A stretch of DNA of 64,000 nt from NCBI RefSeq assembly GCF_018361265.1, contig NZ_JAFLNH010000001.1:1612001-1676000 (forward strand), written 5' to 3'. Positions 25,801 through 34,857 of the stretch are shown piece after piece. The notes below the pieces were generated by a model. That model did not search any database. It had not been told where the DNA came from and worked only from the letters and a program-made list of their open reading frames with translations. Every line of letters starts with the position of its first letter. Positions within the stretch are counted from its first letter, which is position 1. A program made the position numbers and the translations under genes. The DNA comes from Mycobacterium sp. SM1 (GTDB lineage Bacteria > Actinomycetota > Actinomycetes > Mycobacteriales > Mycobacteriaceae).

Positions 25801-27397
25801 GGGTCAGCGGGATGGAGTCGCGCACCCCCCACGGCCCGCCGGCGAGGACCTGCAGTGGCTCGTCATGGGTGGTGCCCCACCCCTGGATGGCAAACGGCGC
25901 GCCGGGAACCACGAGCACCCGCCCGGGGATCGGGCTGCCGGTGTTGTGCTGGGCGAGCCAGTCCGCGGCGTCGCGCCAATACTGTGGTATCGCCTCGAAC
26001 GTTCCCGGGGGCGCGAGCCGGCCGGTCCACGCCAGCGACGTGCTGACCGCCAGGGCCGTCAACACGACGATGCCGGCCGCGACCCGCTTGTCGTCTTCGG
26101 GGTGGGCGAACGCGTGACTCCACTCCCGGGTCGGTGCGCTGCCGGGCAGCGGTATCCGTCCCAGCAGCTGAGCCAGCCCAAGCACCACCGGAAGCCGGAT
26201 CACCGGCTCCAGCTTGTGCGCATTGCGCACCGGTGCGCCCCCGGCGTCCAAGAACCCCTGGACCTGATGCGCCAGCGGGGAGCCCAGGCCACCGGCATAC
26301 CCGGCGGTCAGCATAACCACCCCGAAGAGCAGCATCGTTATCAGCCGTCCACGGGCCGGCATATCGGGCGTCGCCAGCCCGGCAAGCCCGGCGGCGGCCA
26401 CCAGGCAGGTGCCCAGGATCGCCACGGAGCCGGTGACCAGTGGCGCACCGGCGGTGGCCGTGGGCGCCACAAACGGTGTCCAGCCCGCGGTGCCACGCAG
26501 CACCTCGGTCAGCGACGTCCATTGGGTTGTGACACCGGAAGATTCGATGAAGTCCAAAAACGGCGGGCTGACATGGCGCATCAGGCCCAGTGCCAGCAGC
26601 CACCACAGCATTGCCAGCGTCAGGGCGAGCAGCCACCACGCGGTGTATCGCCACCACAAGCGGTTCGGCCGGTGGCAGGCCCACCAGAGCACCGCGGGCA
26701 GGCAAGCCGCGAGGGTGGCGACCGCGTTGACCGCCCCCATCATCGCCACCGCCAGGCCGGCTTGCGCGGCCAGCACTCGCGCGGACCTGCCCGGCTCGGC
26801 ACGCAACGCCAGGATGGTGGGCAGCAGCGCCCAGGGCGCCAGCATCATCGGCAAGGTCTCCGATGAGATCGACCCAAGGGTGCTCAGCACCCGCGGTGAG
26901 AGCGCGAACGCCGCGGCGGCGATCACCCGCGATGTCGGGCTGCCGGTGCCCAGCGCTTCAGCGACCCGCAGCAGCCCCCAAAACCCGACGGTCAGCAGCA
27001 GCGCCCACCACAGTCGCTGGGTGAGCCACCCCGGTATCCCCAGCAGGTGGCCCGCCACGAAGAAGGCGCCGTGCGGAAACAGATAGCCGTAGGCCTGGTT
27101 TTGCGTTTGCCCGAACGGCAGGTCGCTGGTCCACAGGTTGGTCGCGCGGGCCAGGAAGCGCAGCGGGTTGACGGTGAGATCAAGTTTGGTGTCAGGTGAA
27201 ATCCGCCCAGGGGACTGCCCGCAGCACAGCGCCGACGCGATCGCCCCAGCAAGCCACAACCAGCGCCGCGGCAACGGCACCACCGCAGGCCGCGCCGCTG
27301 GGGAGGGTGGGGCGTTCAGCCGCGATCCACTCGCCGGGGCTACCCCCGCAGCCAGACGGGCGCCCCACCCCTGACCGCCGAGCGCGGTCCGCATCAT
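22883..27397 (-). CDS. aftD: Arabinofuranosyltransferase AftD
   Basis: About 1504 residues. The N-terminal third is a GT-C polytopic domain beginning after ISPDTKLDLTVNPLRFL, with the extracytoplasmic acidic loop and motifs such as NQAYGYLFPHGAFFV; the central part is a large extracytoplasmic region with carbohydrate-binding-like modules (repeated DGDPATAW motifs typical of F5/8-type domains); two helices precede the C-terminus. AftD adds alpha-1,3-arabinofuranosyl branches in arabinogalactan/LAM and is essential in M. tuberculosis. ATG 27397 (or 27394) follows the DUF2613 gene stop by 7 bases. It is longer than the ~1400 aa of M. tuberculosis AftD, partly from a Gly-Gln repeat linker. Confidence 0.9.
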   Translation of the reverse strand: MMRTALGGQGWGARLAAGVAPASGSRLNAPPSPAARPAVVPLPRRWLWLAGAIASALCCGQSPGRISPDTKLDLTVNPLRFLARATNLWTSDLPFGQTQNQAYGYLFPHGAFFVAGHLLGIPGWLTQRLWWALLLTVGFWGLLRVAEALGTGSPTSRVIAAAAFALSPRVLSTLGSISSETLPMMLAPWALLPTILALRAEPGRSARVLAAQAGLAVAMMGAVNAVATLAACLPAVLWWACHRPNRLWWRYTAWWLLALTLAMLWWLLALGLMRHVSPPFLDFIESSGVTTQWTSLTEVLRGTAGWTPFVAPTATAGAPLVTGSVAILGTCLVAAAGLAGLATPDMPARGRLITMLLFGVVMLTAGYAGGLGSPLAHQVQGFLDAGGAPVRNAHKLEPVIRLPVVLGLAQLLGRIPLPGSAPTREWSHAFAHPEDDKRVAAGIVVLTALAVSTSLAWTGRLAPPGTFEAIPQYWRDAADWLAQHNTGSPIPGRVLVVPGAPFAIQGWGTTHDEPLQVLAGGPWGVRDSIPLTPPQAIRALDSVQRLLAAGQPSAGLADTLARQGISYVVVRNDLDPETSRSARPILVHRAITGSPRLQKVAQFGAPVGPGAVPGFVSDSGLRPRYPALEIYRVIYRVDDADAPAAPYFADIDRLARIDGGPEVLLRLDERRRLLGEPALGPVLLTADARRAGLPTPVVTVTDTPLSRETDYGRVDHHSSAIRAAGDPRHTYNRVPDYPVPGAETVFGGWTGGRLSASSSSSDSTSLPDVAPATSPAAAVDGDPATAWVSNALQSAVGQWLQVDFDRPVANAVITLTPSATTVGAQVRRVEISTVNGTTTLRFDEAGKPLTAALPYGETPWVRITAVGTDDGSAGVQFGITDLAITQYDASGFAHPVELRHTVLVPGPPPNAAVAGWDLGAELLGRPGCAQGPDVVRCAPSMALTAEEPASFSRTLSVPQPIAVTPQVWVRARQGPKLADLIAQPGATRARGDSDVVDVLGSAYAASDGDPATAWTAPQRVVQHKTPPTLTLTLPRPTEVTGLRLTPSEPATGKPGGTVPPGDTAGHRAGHGQSGQAGQSGQAGQAGQSGQSGQANPAGVAASETAAPARPTLVAVNLGDGPQVRHLRFGSGAGREPQTLPLKPRVTDTVTVSLLDWDDVIDRTALGFDQLKPPGLAEVAVLGVGGAPVAPADAARNRLRRIAVDCAHGPVVAVAGRFVHTSITTTVGALLDGRPVAAQLCDRRPITLPAGQQELLISPGEAFMVDGVQLFSAITAELPSTTIVPANVVAWGSARREVRAPAAATSRVLVVPESINPGWVARTSDGIRLTPVAVNGWQQGWVLPAGTSGTITLTFASNSLYRAGLAGGLALLPLLALLAWWRPRRARGGEPATPWAPGRWVVVAVLAAGAVIAGAAGSAVFGAALALLYGLRRRPRLRDATAVGLSAAGLILAGAALSRHPWRSVDGYAGHSAAVQLLALISLAALAESATMRAEHRPEKEPRQP
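24119..24190. repeat. Eight tandem 9-bp repeats inside aftD
   Basis: Eight units related to TTGCCCGGA lie in frame and encode, on the minus strand, repeated Gly-Gln-Ser/Ala tripeptides (GQSGQAGQSGQAG...). They form a flexible linker between carbohydrate-binding-like modules. Copies differ at one or two positions. Copy-number change would keep the frame. Confidence 0.85.
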
Positions 27398-27404
27398 CGC
27401 CCGG

Positions 27405-27578
27405 CTAAGTACGGTTGCCGTACTCGACCCGGTTGAGCACCGAGGACGCCGGATCACCGCCGGGCAATGGCGGCCTGGTGTTCTGCTCCACCATCAGGGT
27501 GATCCCGAAGATCGCGGCCGCGCCCAGCAACAGGCCAACCACGATGCTGGCGACGGCGGGCACAACGAACCGGTTCAT
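27405..27578 (-). CDS. Small DUF2613 exported/membrane protein (Rv0236A-like)
   Basis: 57 residues: MNRFVVPAVASIVVGLLLGA begins with one hydrophobic helix/signal segment and the protein ends DPASSVLNRVEYGNRT, matching the conserved DUF2613 protein Rv0236A that precedes aftD in mycobacteria. The C-terminus is extracytoplasmic by topology. Its stop is 7 bases before the aftD start, so the two are co-translated. Function is unknown; constant linkage to aftD suggests a role with that transferase (inference). Confidence 0.85.
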   Translation of the reverse strand: MNRFVVPAVASIVVGLLLGAAAIFGITLMVEQNTRPPLPGGDPASSVLNRVEYGNRT

Positions 27579-27758
27579 CGATGGCTCCTGGAGGTTTCGG
27601 TCGTGGTTGTCGCCAACCTAGCAGACCTCCGGTAAGCACTATTTGCGCGCTATCCGCCCACTATCCGTGCCAGTGCCCGCCGCGGGGCCTCAAGGGCGCG
27701 CACCGCCCGGCCGGGCTGGTGCCGGGAACCGATCTGCGTCATGTGACACCATGGGCCG

Positions 27759-28895
27759 GTGGCGACCGGACGCATCCTGGCGGTCCTGACGGCGGCGTCG
27801 GTGCTGGTGATAGCGTGCGGGCACGGCGAACGGCGCGAGCCCTCGGCGAAGCCGCTCCCTGCGCCCACCCGCGCGGCCCCCGGTTGCGGAGACGTGACGG
27901 CCCTTCCTACTCGTGACAAGCTGGCCCAGCTGCTGATGGTCGGGGTGCGCAACGCCGCCGACGCGCGGGCGGTGGTCGCCGACCACCACGTGGGAGGCAT
28001 CTTCATCGGCAGCTGGACGGACCTAGCCATGCTGACCGACGGCTCGCTGGCCGATATCGCTCGCGGCGCAGGCCCGCTGCCGCTGGCGGTGAGCGTCGAC
28101 GAGGAAGGTGGCCGGGTGTCACGGTTGTCCCCGCTGATCGGGCCGGCCCCGGCTGCGCGGGTGCTGGCGCAGACCCACACCCCCGACGAGGTCTACGCCG
28201 TCGCGCTGGACCGGGGCCGCAAAATGCGACACCTCGGTATCACCGTCGACTTCGCGCCGGTGGTCGACGTCACCGACGCCCCGGCCGACACCGTCATCGG
28301 TGACCGGTCGTTTGGCTCCGACCCCGCCACCGTCACCGCCTACGCCGGGGCGTATGCGCGGGGCCTGCGGGACGCCGGTTTGCTTCCCGTGCTCAAGCAT
28401 TTCCCTGGCCACGGGCATGGCTCGGGCGACTCGCACACCGGCGCGGTCACCACACCACCGCTGGAGGAGCTGCAGCGCAGCGATCTGGTGCCCTACCGCA
28501 CGCTGGTGGGCCAGGCACCGGTCGGGGTGATGATGGGTCACCTGCAGGTTCCGGGACTAACCGGCGATGAGCCGGCCAGCCTCAGCGCCGCGGCCGTGGC
28601 ATTGTTGCGCCGCGGCACCGGCTACGGCGGCCCGCCGTTCAACGGGCCGGTGTTCAGCGACGACTTGTCCAGCATGGCCGCGGTCAACAGCCGCTACGGC
28701 GTGGCCGAGGCGGTGCTGCGCACCTTGCAGGCCGGTGTCGACGTCGCGCTGTGGGTCAGCACCGAGGAGGTGCCTGCGGTTTTAGACCGGCTCGAGAAGG
28801 CAGTGGCCGCAGCCCAGCTGGCGGTACCGGCGATCAACGCTTCGGTGTCGCGAATGGCCGCGGTCAAGGGATCGAGCACGCGCTGCGGGCACTGA
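27759..28895 (+). CDS. lpqI: LpqI, beta-N-acetylglucosaminidase lipoprotein (GH3)
   Basis: 378 residues. A signal peptide ends in the lipobox VIAC (near residue 20). The GH3 NagZ-type domain shows KLAQLLMVG, VDEEGGRVSRL, GITVDFAPVVDV, the NagZ signature KHFPGHGHGSGDSH (the His/Asp dyad on the mobile loop) and FSDDLSSMAAV with the nucleophilic Asp. It releases GlcNAc from muropeptides for cell-wall recycling. It is convergent with none and divergent from the DUF2613-aftD operon across about 180 bases, where no other gene is seen. Confidence 0.88.
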   Translation: MATGRILAVLTAASVLVIACGHGERREPSAKPLPAPTRAAPGCGDVTALPTRDKLAQLLMVGVRNAADARAVVADHHVGGIFIGSWTDLAMLTDGSLADIARGAGPLPLAVSVDEEGGRVSRLSPLIGPAPAARVLAQTHTPDEVYAVALDRGRKMRHLGITVDFAPVVDVTDAPADTVIGDRSFGSDPATVTAYAGAYARGLRDAGLLPVLKHFPGHGHGSGDSHTGAVTTPPLEELQRSDLVPYRTLVGQAPVGVMMGHLQVPGLTGDEPASLSAAAVALLRRGTGYGGPPFNGPVFSDDLSSMAAVNSRYGVAEAVLRTLQAGVDVALWVSTEEVPAVLDRLEKAVAAAQLAVPAINASVSRMAAVKGSSTRCGH

Positions 28896-28998
28896 TGCGT
28901 GTGCGAGCCCACCACCGCGCTTAATCTGGAGTCGGCCAGCGGCGGGACACTGCAGGGCTGGCCCGTATCGAGCGGCTAAGGGACCAGAGGGACGGCGG

Positions 28999-29640
28999 AT
29001 GGCAGGCGGTACCAAGCGGCTTCCTCGCGCTGTGCGCGAACAGCAGATGCTCGATGCCGCCGTGCAAATGTTCTCCCTTAACGGCTACCACGAGACCTCG
29101 ATGGATTCCATCGCAGCGGCAGCGCAGATCTCCAAGCCGATGCTCTACCTGTACTACGGCTCCAAAGAAGAGCTGTTCGGCGCCTGCCTCGACCGCGAGC
29201 TGACCCGGCTCATCGACTCCGTCAGGGCGGACATCGACCCTAACCAGAACCCAAAGGAATTGCTGCGCAACACTATCGTGTCATTTTTGCACTATATCGA
29301 CGCCAATCGGGCGTCCTGGATCGTGATGTACACCCAAGCCACCAGCTCTCAGGCGTTCGCCCACACCGTGCGCGAAGGACGTGAGCGGATCACCGAGCTG
29401 GTGGCCGGGCTGTTGCGGGCGGGAACCCGCCATCCAGACCCGGACACCAATTTCGACGTGATGGCTGCGGCGCTGGTGGGGGCGGGTGAAGCCGTCGCGG
29501 CCCGGCTCAGCACGGGTGACACCGACGTCGACGAGGCGGCGGAGCTGATGATCAACCTGTTCTGGCGTGGCCTTAAAGGCGCGCCGTCCGAGCACGAGGC
29601 CGTCGACGCCGAGCCCCAGGTGGTCACCGGCTCGGGCTAG
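28999..29640 (+). CDS. TetR-family regulator (Rv0238-like)
   Basis: 213 residues. The N-terminal DNA-binding helix-turn-helix reads FSLNGYHETSMDSIAAAAQ followed by ISKPMLYLYYGSKEELF, the TetR recognition region. The ligand-binding domain has no assigned effector. It is followed after 21 bases by the chloride channel gene, with which it may form an operon. No clear palindrome was seen in the 100 bases upstream. Confidence 0.85.
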   Translation: MAGGTKRLPRAVREQQMLDAAVQMFSLNGYHETSMDSIAAAAQISKPMLYLYYGSKEELFGACLDRELTRLIDSVRADIDPNQNPKELLRNTIVSFLHYIDANRASWIVMYTQATSSQAFAHTVREGRERITELVAGLLRAGTRHPDPDTNFDVMAAALVGAGEAVAARLSTGDTDVDEAAELMINLFWRGLKGAPSEHEAVDAEPQVVTGSG

Positions 29641-29661
29641 CTCACGGCCGGTCCGTTCGCG

Positions 29662-30933
29662 GTGACCGACGTGGTGACATACATTCGTGCGGTGACCCGG
29701 CGCAACCTCGATTTCTTCTGCGCGGTGGTCATCGTCGGATTGCTGGCCGGGGTCGCCGGGTTGTCGGCGACCCTGTTGCTGCGTTTCGTTGAGCACCTTA
29801 CCTACCATTACCGGTTCGGCTCGCTGCTCGGCGGCGTCATCGGCAGCAGTCCGGTGCGCCGCGCGGCGGGACCCATGCTCGGTGGCGCGCTGGCCGGCCT
29901 GGGTTGGTGGTTACTGCGAGGCAGAGCCGATGTGCCGCCGCTGACCAAGGTCATTGCGGGCCATCATCGGGTGCCCAGGCTCTCGTGGAGCTTTGATGCC
30001 GCGCTGCAGGTCGTGCTGGTTGGCTCTGGCGCGTCCCTGGGCCGGGAAGGGGCTCCCCGTCAATTCGCTGCGGTCCTAGCCGATCTGGGTATCGGGTGGT
30101 TGCAACGACTGTCACCACGTGACCGGGAAATCTTGCTGGCGTGCGCGGCCGGAGCCGGCCTAGGCGCGGTTTATGCCGTCCCGCTGGGCGGCGCGCTGTT
30201 CGCGGTGCGCATTGTGCTCAAGACATGGCATCCGCGTGCTCTGGGCGCGGCACTGATCTCGTCCAGCCTGGCGGTCGCGGTCGGCTCTTTCGTGACCGCT
30301 GATCGACCAATCCTGGAGTGGCCCAGCGTACACGTGTCTTATTTGCTGACCGGTTATGCCCTGGCGGTGGCTCCGGTGTGCTTCCTCGTCGGCTGGGGAT
30401 TCACCCGCATTACGTCGGCGGCCTATCCCGTGACGCCGACACGGTCGTGGGCGCTGGTCCCGGCGATCGCCGCCGCAGGGTTACTGACCGGGATTTGCTC
30501 GCACTGGTGGCCCGAGTTGCCCGGTAATGGCCGAAGTATTCTGACCGTGAGCTTAAACAGCGGGATGACCCTGATCGCGGCGGCGGTAATCCTGATCTTA
30601 AAGCCACTTCTAACCGCGCTCTTCTTGCGAGCCGGCGGCACCGGCGGGATGCTCACCCCCTCCCTGGCCACCGGAGCGGCCGCGGGATCGCTGCTCGTGC
30701 TCGCGATCAACGGGGCGGCCGGCATGGACATTCACGTCCCAACGGCCTCGTTGGCCGGTGCGGCCGCCGTGCTGGCGATCACCCAGCGCGCACCGGTCTG
30801 GGCGGCGATCTTCGTGTGGGAGCTTGCCCACCCCCCTCTTTGGCTGTTGGTCGTGTTTCTCGCCGCCGCCCTCGGCACGCACGCCCTTCAGGTGCTGAGC
30901 GAACGTCGCCGTGTCCCGGTGGCGGTAACCTGA
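29662..30933 (+). CDS. ClC-family chloride channel/transporter
   Basis: 423 residues with about ten to twelve helices. The helix-F motif is GSGASLGREGAPRQ, containing the gating glutamate of GREGP-type sequences; the helix-N motif is GGMLTPSLATGAA (GxFxP-like); AAVLAITQRAPVWAA precedes the helix-R region. The GSGIP motif of helix D is not recognisable. The position of the internal proton-pathway glutamate in exchangers (LFxxEE) is occupied by LFAVRIV, so the protein may act as a channel or uncoupled transporter (inference). GTG 29662 is the most likely start. Confidence 0.8.
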   Translation: MTDVVTYIRAVTRRNLDFFCAVVIVGLLAGVAGLSATLLLRFVEHLTYHYRFGSLLGGVIGSSPVRRAAGPMLGGALAGLGWWLLRGRADVPPLTKVIAGHHRVPRLSWSFDAALQVVLVGSGASLGREGAPRQFAAVLADLGIGWLQRLSPRDREILLACAAGAGLGAVYAVPLGGALFAVRIVLKTWHPRALGAALISSSLAVAVGSFVTADRPILEWPSVHVSYLLTGYALAVAPVCFLVGWGFTRITSAAYPVTPTRSWALVPAIAAAGLLTGICSHWWPELPGNGRSILTVSLNSGMTLIAAAVILILKPLLTALFLRAGGTGGMLTPSLATGAAAGSLLVLAINGAAGMDIHVPTASLAGAAAVLAITQRAPVWAAIFVWELAHPPLWLLVVFLAAALGTHALQVLSERRRVPVAVT

Positions 30934-30980
30934 CCGTAACGTCACGTGCCATGCGGTCGCCGGGCGGACAGGCCGTGGAT

Positions 30981-31823
30981 CTAGAGCGCTTGGATACTTG
31001 CGGTCAGGTGCGGGTAACCCGTGGTGATATTGCGCAGCGTCAGATCCCAGCCGCCGTCGACTTGATCGACATAGAGGCCTGGGCGGGCAGGCAGCACCAC
31101 CGGCTTGATGAAGCGCACCGAATACCTCACCACGCCCGGAATCTTGCCCTCGATGTTTGCTAATATCGCTGCGGCGCTGAACATCCCGTGCGCGATGACG
31201 GAAGGGAAGCCAAACAGCCTGGCGGCGATGGGGTTCGTGTGGATCGGGTTGTGATCACCGGCGACAGCCGCGTAGCGGCGGATTCGGCCAGGGGTAATGC
31301 TCAACAGTATTTTCGGCGGGGGCAGTTTAGGCTGTTTTTCCGGCGGCGGCTTAGGCTCGTCGGACAAGCTGGTGCGCTGCTGATGAAGGAAGGTCGATAC
31401 TTGGTGCCACGCAATGTCATTGCCCACGCTGACATCGGCGACCAGGTCAACCAGCAGACCCTTTCGGTGCTCACGTAGGTTCTCGGCGTGTAGCTTCACG
31501 CCCACGGTGTCGGTCACCGCGATTGGCCGATATTGTGTGATGTGGTTTTCGGTATGCACCGATCCGATTGCGGCGAAAGGGAAGTCGAACCCCGTCACCA
31601 GGGACATCATTATCGGGAACGTCAACACGAACGGGTAGGTCAACGGCACGGTATCGCCGTAGCGCAATCCCGTTACGGCCGCGTAGGCGGCCACATTCGC
31701 GCGATCGATAGGCATGTCCTCGACGGTGAGCGTGCGGGCTGGCAGCTGCCCGCCGCGGGGTACCAGCGGTAGCGTCCCGACCGCCGCCCGTAGCAGGCTT
31801 GTGATGCCGCGTGGTCGCGCCAT
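30981..31823 (-). CDS. htdX: HtdX, (R)-3-hydroxyacyl dehydratase of MaoC type
   Basis: 280 residues from ATG 31823, the HtdX (Rv0241c) length. Double hot-dog fold: the C-terminal hydratase-2 motif is YAAVAGDHNPIHTNPIAA (catalytic Asp/His) followed by GFPSVIAHGMFSAA. HtdX dehydrates 3-hydroxyacyl-ACP/CoA in FAS-II-like or related lipid synthesis. It follows fabG4 by 57 bases on the same strand, a conserved operon in mycobacteria. A start at 31844 is possible but gives an unconserved extension. Confidence 0.88.
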   Translation of the reverse strand: MARPRGITSLLRAAVGTLPLVPRGGQLPARTLTVEDMPIDRANVAAYAAVTGLRYGDTVPLTYPFVLTFPIMMSLVTGFDFPFAAIGSVHTENHITQYRPIAVTDTVGVKLHAENLREHRKGLLVDLVADVSVGNDIAWHQVSTFLHQQRTSLSDEPKPPPEKQPKLPPPKILLSITPGRIRRYAAVAGDHNPIHTNPIAARLFGFPSVIAHGMFSAAAILANIEGKIPGVVRYSVRFIKPVVLPARPGLYVDQVDGGWDLTLRNITTGYPHLTASIQAL

Positions 31824-31880
31824 AGTTGCCACCTCATGTCCCATTGTCGGCCTCCGCTCGCCGCTGCCTGCGCGGAGCCC

Positions 31881-33245
31881 TCAAGCACCCATCATGGCCT
31901 GGCCACAGACACGAATGACATTGCCGGTCACGGCGTTCGAAGCTGGGTTGGCGAAGTAGGCGATAGTTTCGGCTACGTCTACCGGCTGCCCGCCCTGGAG
32001 CAGCGAGTTCAGCCGGCGCCCCACCTCGCGGGTGGCCCATGGGATGGCGGCGGTCATCTTGGTCTCAATGAATCCCGGTGCGACGGCGTTGATCGTGATG
32101 CCCTTGGGGGCGAGCACCGGTGCGAGTGCTTGCGTGAGCCCGATCATGCCGGCCTTGGTGGTGGCATAGTTGGTCTGGCCACGGTTGCCTGCGATACCGG
32201 CCACCGACGACAACCCGATTACCCGGCCCCCGTCAGCGATGCTGCCGTTGCCGACCAGTCCTTCGGTAAGCCGCAACGGCGCAAGCAGATTGACGGCCAT
32301 GACGGCATCCCAGCGGGCCTCATCCATGTTGGCCAGCAGCTTGTCGCGGGTGATTCCGGCGTTGTTGACCAAGATGTCGGCCCGCCCGCCGTAGTGCCCG
32401 CCAAGATGATCGGTGATGCGATCGACGGCGTCGTCCGCGGTGACGTCGAGGATCAGCGCGGTGCCCCCAACCCGGGAGACGGTTTGGCTCAGCGCTTCGG
32501 CAGCGGCATCCACGTCGATACCCACGACACGGGCGCCGTCACGGGCAAGCACCTCGGCGATGGCTGCGCCGATGCCGCTGGCGGCACCCGTCACAATGGC
32601 CACCTTGCCGTCCAGGGGCCGGTCCCAGTCGCCCGGGGGTGTGGAGTCAGCGGCCCCCACGTAGAACACCTGGCCGTCCACATACGCCGACTTTGCCGAC
32701 AAGATGAACCGCATCGTCGATTCCAGGCCGGTGGCCGCCGGCTTGGCCTCCGGGGATAAGTACACCAGCTGAATGGTTGCCCCGTGGCGAAGTTCCTTGC
32801 CCAGCGAGCGGGTAAAACCCTCCAGCGCGCGTTGCGCGATGCGCTCGCCGGTGTTGGTAGCCGCGTCGGGAGTGGTGCCCACGACCACCACACGGGCGCA
32901 GCGCCCCAGATTACGCAGCAGCGGAGCAAAAAAGTCGCGCAGCCTGTCCAGGTGGGCGGGTGCGGTGATTCCGGTGGCGTCAAACACCAGGCCCCCGAAC
33001 GAATCGGCCCAGCGGCCGCCCAGGTTGTGGCTGACCACTTGGTAGTCGTTGGCCAGCGCGGTCCGCAGCGGTTCGACTACTCTGCCGTCGCCGCCGATCA
33101 ACAGCGAGCCGAGCAGCGGCGGATCACCTACGTGATAGCGACGAAGCGTCTCCGGCTGGGGAATGCCCAGTTGCTTGGCCATAAACGTCACCGGGGCGGA
33201 GCTGACGACCTGGGAGAACAGATCGGATGCGAGCTTGGGAGCCAC
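31881..33245 (-). CDS. fabG4: FabG4, high-molecular-weight 3-oxoacyl-ACP reductase
   Basis: 454 residues from GTG 33245, the FabG4 (Rv0242c) length. An N-terminal flavodoxin-like domain (residues ~1-200) precedes a classical SDR domain with [18 protein letters not shown] (cofactor), ILVNNAG (NNAG), catalytic Ser in [10 protein letters not shown] and YATTK (Tyr-x3-Lys). FabG4 is an NADH-dependent 3-ketoacyl reductase forming an operon with HtdX. The long frame upstream of 33245 has no conserved residues. Confidence 0.9.
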   Translation of the reverse strand: MAPKLASDLFSQVVSSAPVTFMAKQLGIPQPETLRRYHVGDPPLLGSLLIGGDGRVVEPLRTALANDYQVVSHNLGGRWADSFGGLVFDATGITAPAHLDRLRDFFAPLLRNLGRCARVVVVGTTPDAATNTGERIAQRALEGFTRSLGKELRHGATIQLVYLSPEAKPAATGLESTMRFILSAKSAYVDGQVFYVGAADSTPPGDWDRPLDGKVAIVTGAASGIGAAIAEVLARDGARVVGIDVDAAAEALSQTVSRVGGTALILDVTADDAVDRITDHLGGHYGGRADILVNNAGITRDKLLANMDEARWDAVMAVNLLAPLRLTEGLVGNGSIADGGRVIGLSSVAGIAGNRGQTNYATTKAGMIGLTQALAPVLAPKGITINAVAPGFIETKMTAAIPWATREVGRRLNSLLQGGQPVDVAETIAYFANPASNAVTGNVIRVCGQAMMGA

Positions 33246-33304
33246 TGAACTGCCTTCCGTGTCGGATGTGCGTGCTGTTGGCAACCGTATCGGCGGTAAC
33301 GAAC

Positions 33305-33318
33305 TTACTCCAGAGTAA
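33305..33318. promoter_or_regulatory. Palindrome TTACTC-CA-GAGTAA between fabG4 and fadA2
   Basis: A perfect 6-bp inverted repeat with 2-bp spacer in the divergent promoter region, 82 bases before fadA2 and 60 before fabG4. It resembles the palindrome in the fadE5 promoter (TTACTGGTGGGTAA on the minus strand), giving a shared form TTACT-N4-RGTAA. A common repressor of the fatty-acid genes is inferred. Confidence 0.5.
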
Positions 33319-33399
33319 TAAATTGGGTAGCATAGCGTTCAGCGGTGTACCCAAACCGACAATCCCAAACCGACAATTGGGAACAGTGGGGAGACAAAC

Positions 33400-34752
33400 G
33401 TGGCCACTGAAAGCTCATGGCCGACCACCCAGGCATCTTCGGGGACTACCCCGACCAGGCGGCGCGTTGCCGTGCTGGGAGGCAACCGGATCCCCTTCGC
33501 GCGAGCCGACGGCGCCTACGCCGAGGCGTCCAACCAGGACATGTTCACGGCCGCTTTGGCTGGGCTGGTGGAGCGTTTCGGCCTGGCCGGTGAGCGACTC
33601 GGTGCGGTTATCGGCGGCGCCGTGCTCAAGCACAGCCGCGATTTCAATTTGATGCGTGAATGCGTGTTGGGCTCCGCGCTTTCTCCCTACACGCCGGCAT
33701 TCGATATGCAGCAGGCGTGCGGGACCGGTCTGCAGGCGGCGATCGCCGCCGCCGACGGCATCGCGGCGGGCCGTTACGAGGTCGCGGTCGCGGGTGGCGT
33801 TGACACCGCCTCCGACCCACCGATCGGGTTTGGCGACGAGTTGCGCCGCACGTTGCTCAGGCTGCGCCGATCGGCGTCCACCGTGGAGCGGCTGAAGCTG
33901 GTCGGCAAACTGCCGGCGACGCTGGGCGTGGAGATTCCGGTGAACCGCGAGCGCCGCACCGGCTTGTCGATGGGGGAGCACGCCGCCATCACCGCCAAGC
34001 AGATGGGGATCAAGCGGGTCGACCAGGATCAGCTGGCGGTCGCCAGCCACCGCAACATGGCCGCCGCCTATGATCGCGGTTTCTTCGACGACCTGGTCAC
34101 CCCGTTTCTGGGGCTCTATCGCGACGACAACCTGCGGCCCGACTCGACCGTCGAGAAGCTGGCCACGCTGCGCCCGGTTTTCGGGGTGAAGGCTGGCGAC
34201 GCGACGATGACGGCGGGAAATTCGACGGCACTGACCGACGGCGCCTCAGTCGTCTTGATGGCCAGCGAGGACTGGGCGGCCGACCATTCGCTTGTTCCGC
34301 TGGCCTATTTCGTCGACGCCGAGACCGCTGCGGTGGACTATGTCACCGGTGACGACGGGCTGTTGATGGCGCCGACCTACGCCGTGCCCCGGCTGCTGGC
34401 CCGCAACGGCCTGGCGCTGCAGGATTTCGACTTCTACGAAATCCATGAGGCGTTCGCCTCGGTGGTCTTGGCCCACCTGCAAGCATGGGAGTCGCAGGAA
34501 TACTGCAAGCAGCGACTGGGCCTAGACGCGGCGCTGGGAGCCATTGACCGCTCCAAGCTCAACGTCAACGGGTCATCGCTGGCGGCCGGGCATCCCTTCG
34601 CGGCCACCGGCGGGCGGATCCTGGCGCAGCTGGCCAAGCAGCTTGCGCAGAAGAAGGCCGAACAGAAAGGGTCCACTGCCCAGCCGCTGCGCGGGCTGAT
34701 TTCGATCTGCGCGGCCGGCGGCCAGGGCGTGGCGGCGATCCTGGAAGCCTGA
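33400..34752 (+). CDS. fadA2: FadA2 acetyl-CoA acyltransferase (thiolase)
   Basis: 450 residues. Thiolase motifs: the acyl-accepting cysteine in QQACGTGLQAA, the histidine in NVNGSSLAAGHPFAATGGR, the FYEIHEAFASVV loop and the second cysteine in CAAGGQGVAAI. It cleaves 3-ketoacyl-CoA with CoA in beta-oxidation, or condenses in reverse. It is divergent from fabG4-htdX and convergent with fadE5. GTG 33400 is taken as the start, giving MATESSWPT, roughly 10 residues longer than the M. tuberculosis protein I recall. Confidence 0.88.
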   Translation: MATESSWPTTQASSGTTPTRRRVAVLGGNRIPFARADGAYAEASNQDMFTAALAGLVERFGLAGERLGAVIGGAVLKHSRDFNLMRECVLGSALSPYTPAFDMQQACGTGLQAAIAAADGIAAGRYEVAVAGGVDTASDPPIGFGDELRRTLLRLRRSASTVERLKLVGKLPATLGVEIPVNRERRTGLSMGEHAAITAKQMGIKRVDQDQLAVASHRNMAAAYDRGFFDDLVTPFLGLYRDDNLRPDSTVEKLATLRPVFGVKAGDATMTAGNSTALTDGASVVLMASEDWAADHSLVPLAYFVDAETAAVDYVTGDDGLLMAPTYAVPRLLARNGLALQDFDFYEIHEAFASVVLAHLQAWESQEYCKQRLGLDAALGAIDRSKLNVNGSSLAAGHPFAATGGRILAQLAKQLAQKKAEQKGSTAQPLRGLISICAAGGQGVAAILEA

Positions 34753-34753
34753 C

Positions 34754-34779
34754 GCCGCCGCCCGGGGCGTGCCGGCGGC
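34754..34779. terminator. Hairpin after fadA2
   Basis: GCCGCCG (34754-34760) pairs exactly with CGGCGGC (34773-34779) across a 12-base loop, starting directly after the fadA2 stop. There is no T-tract, common for mycobacterial terminators. It lies between convergent genes. Confidence 0.5.
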
Positions 34780-34857
34780 TACTTTCCGGCGTTGCCGACC
34801 CGTTGTGGCTGATCAGCCAAATCCCTCGGGGCGGCGCCGGAGCCGGGTCGTGGTGCT

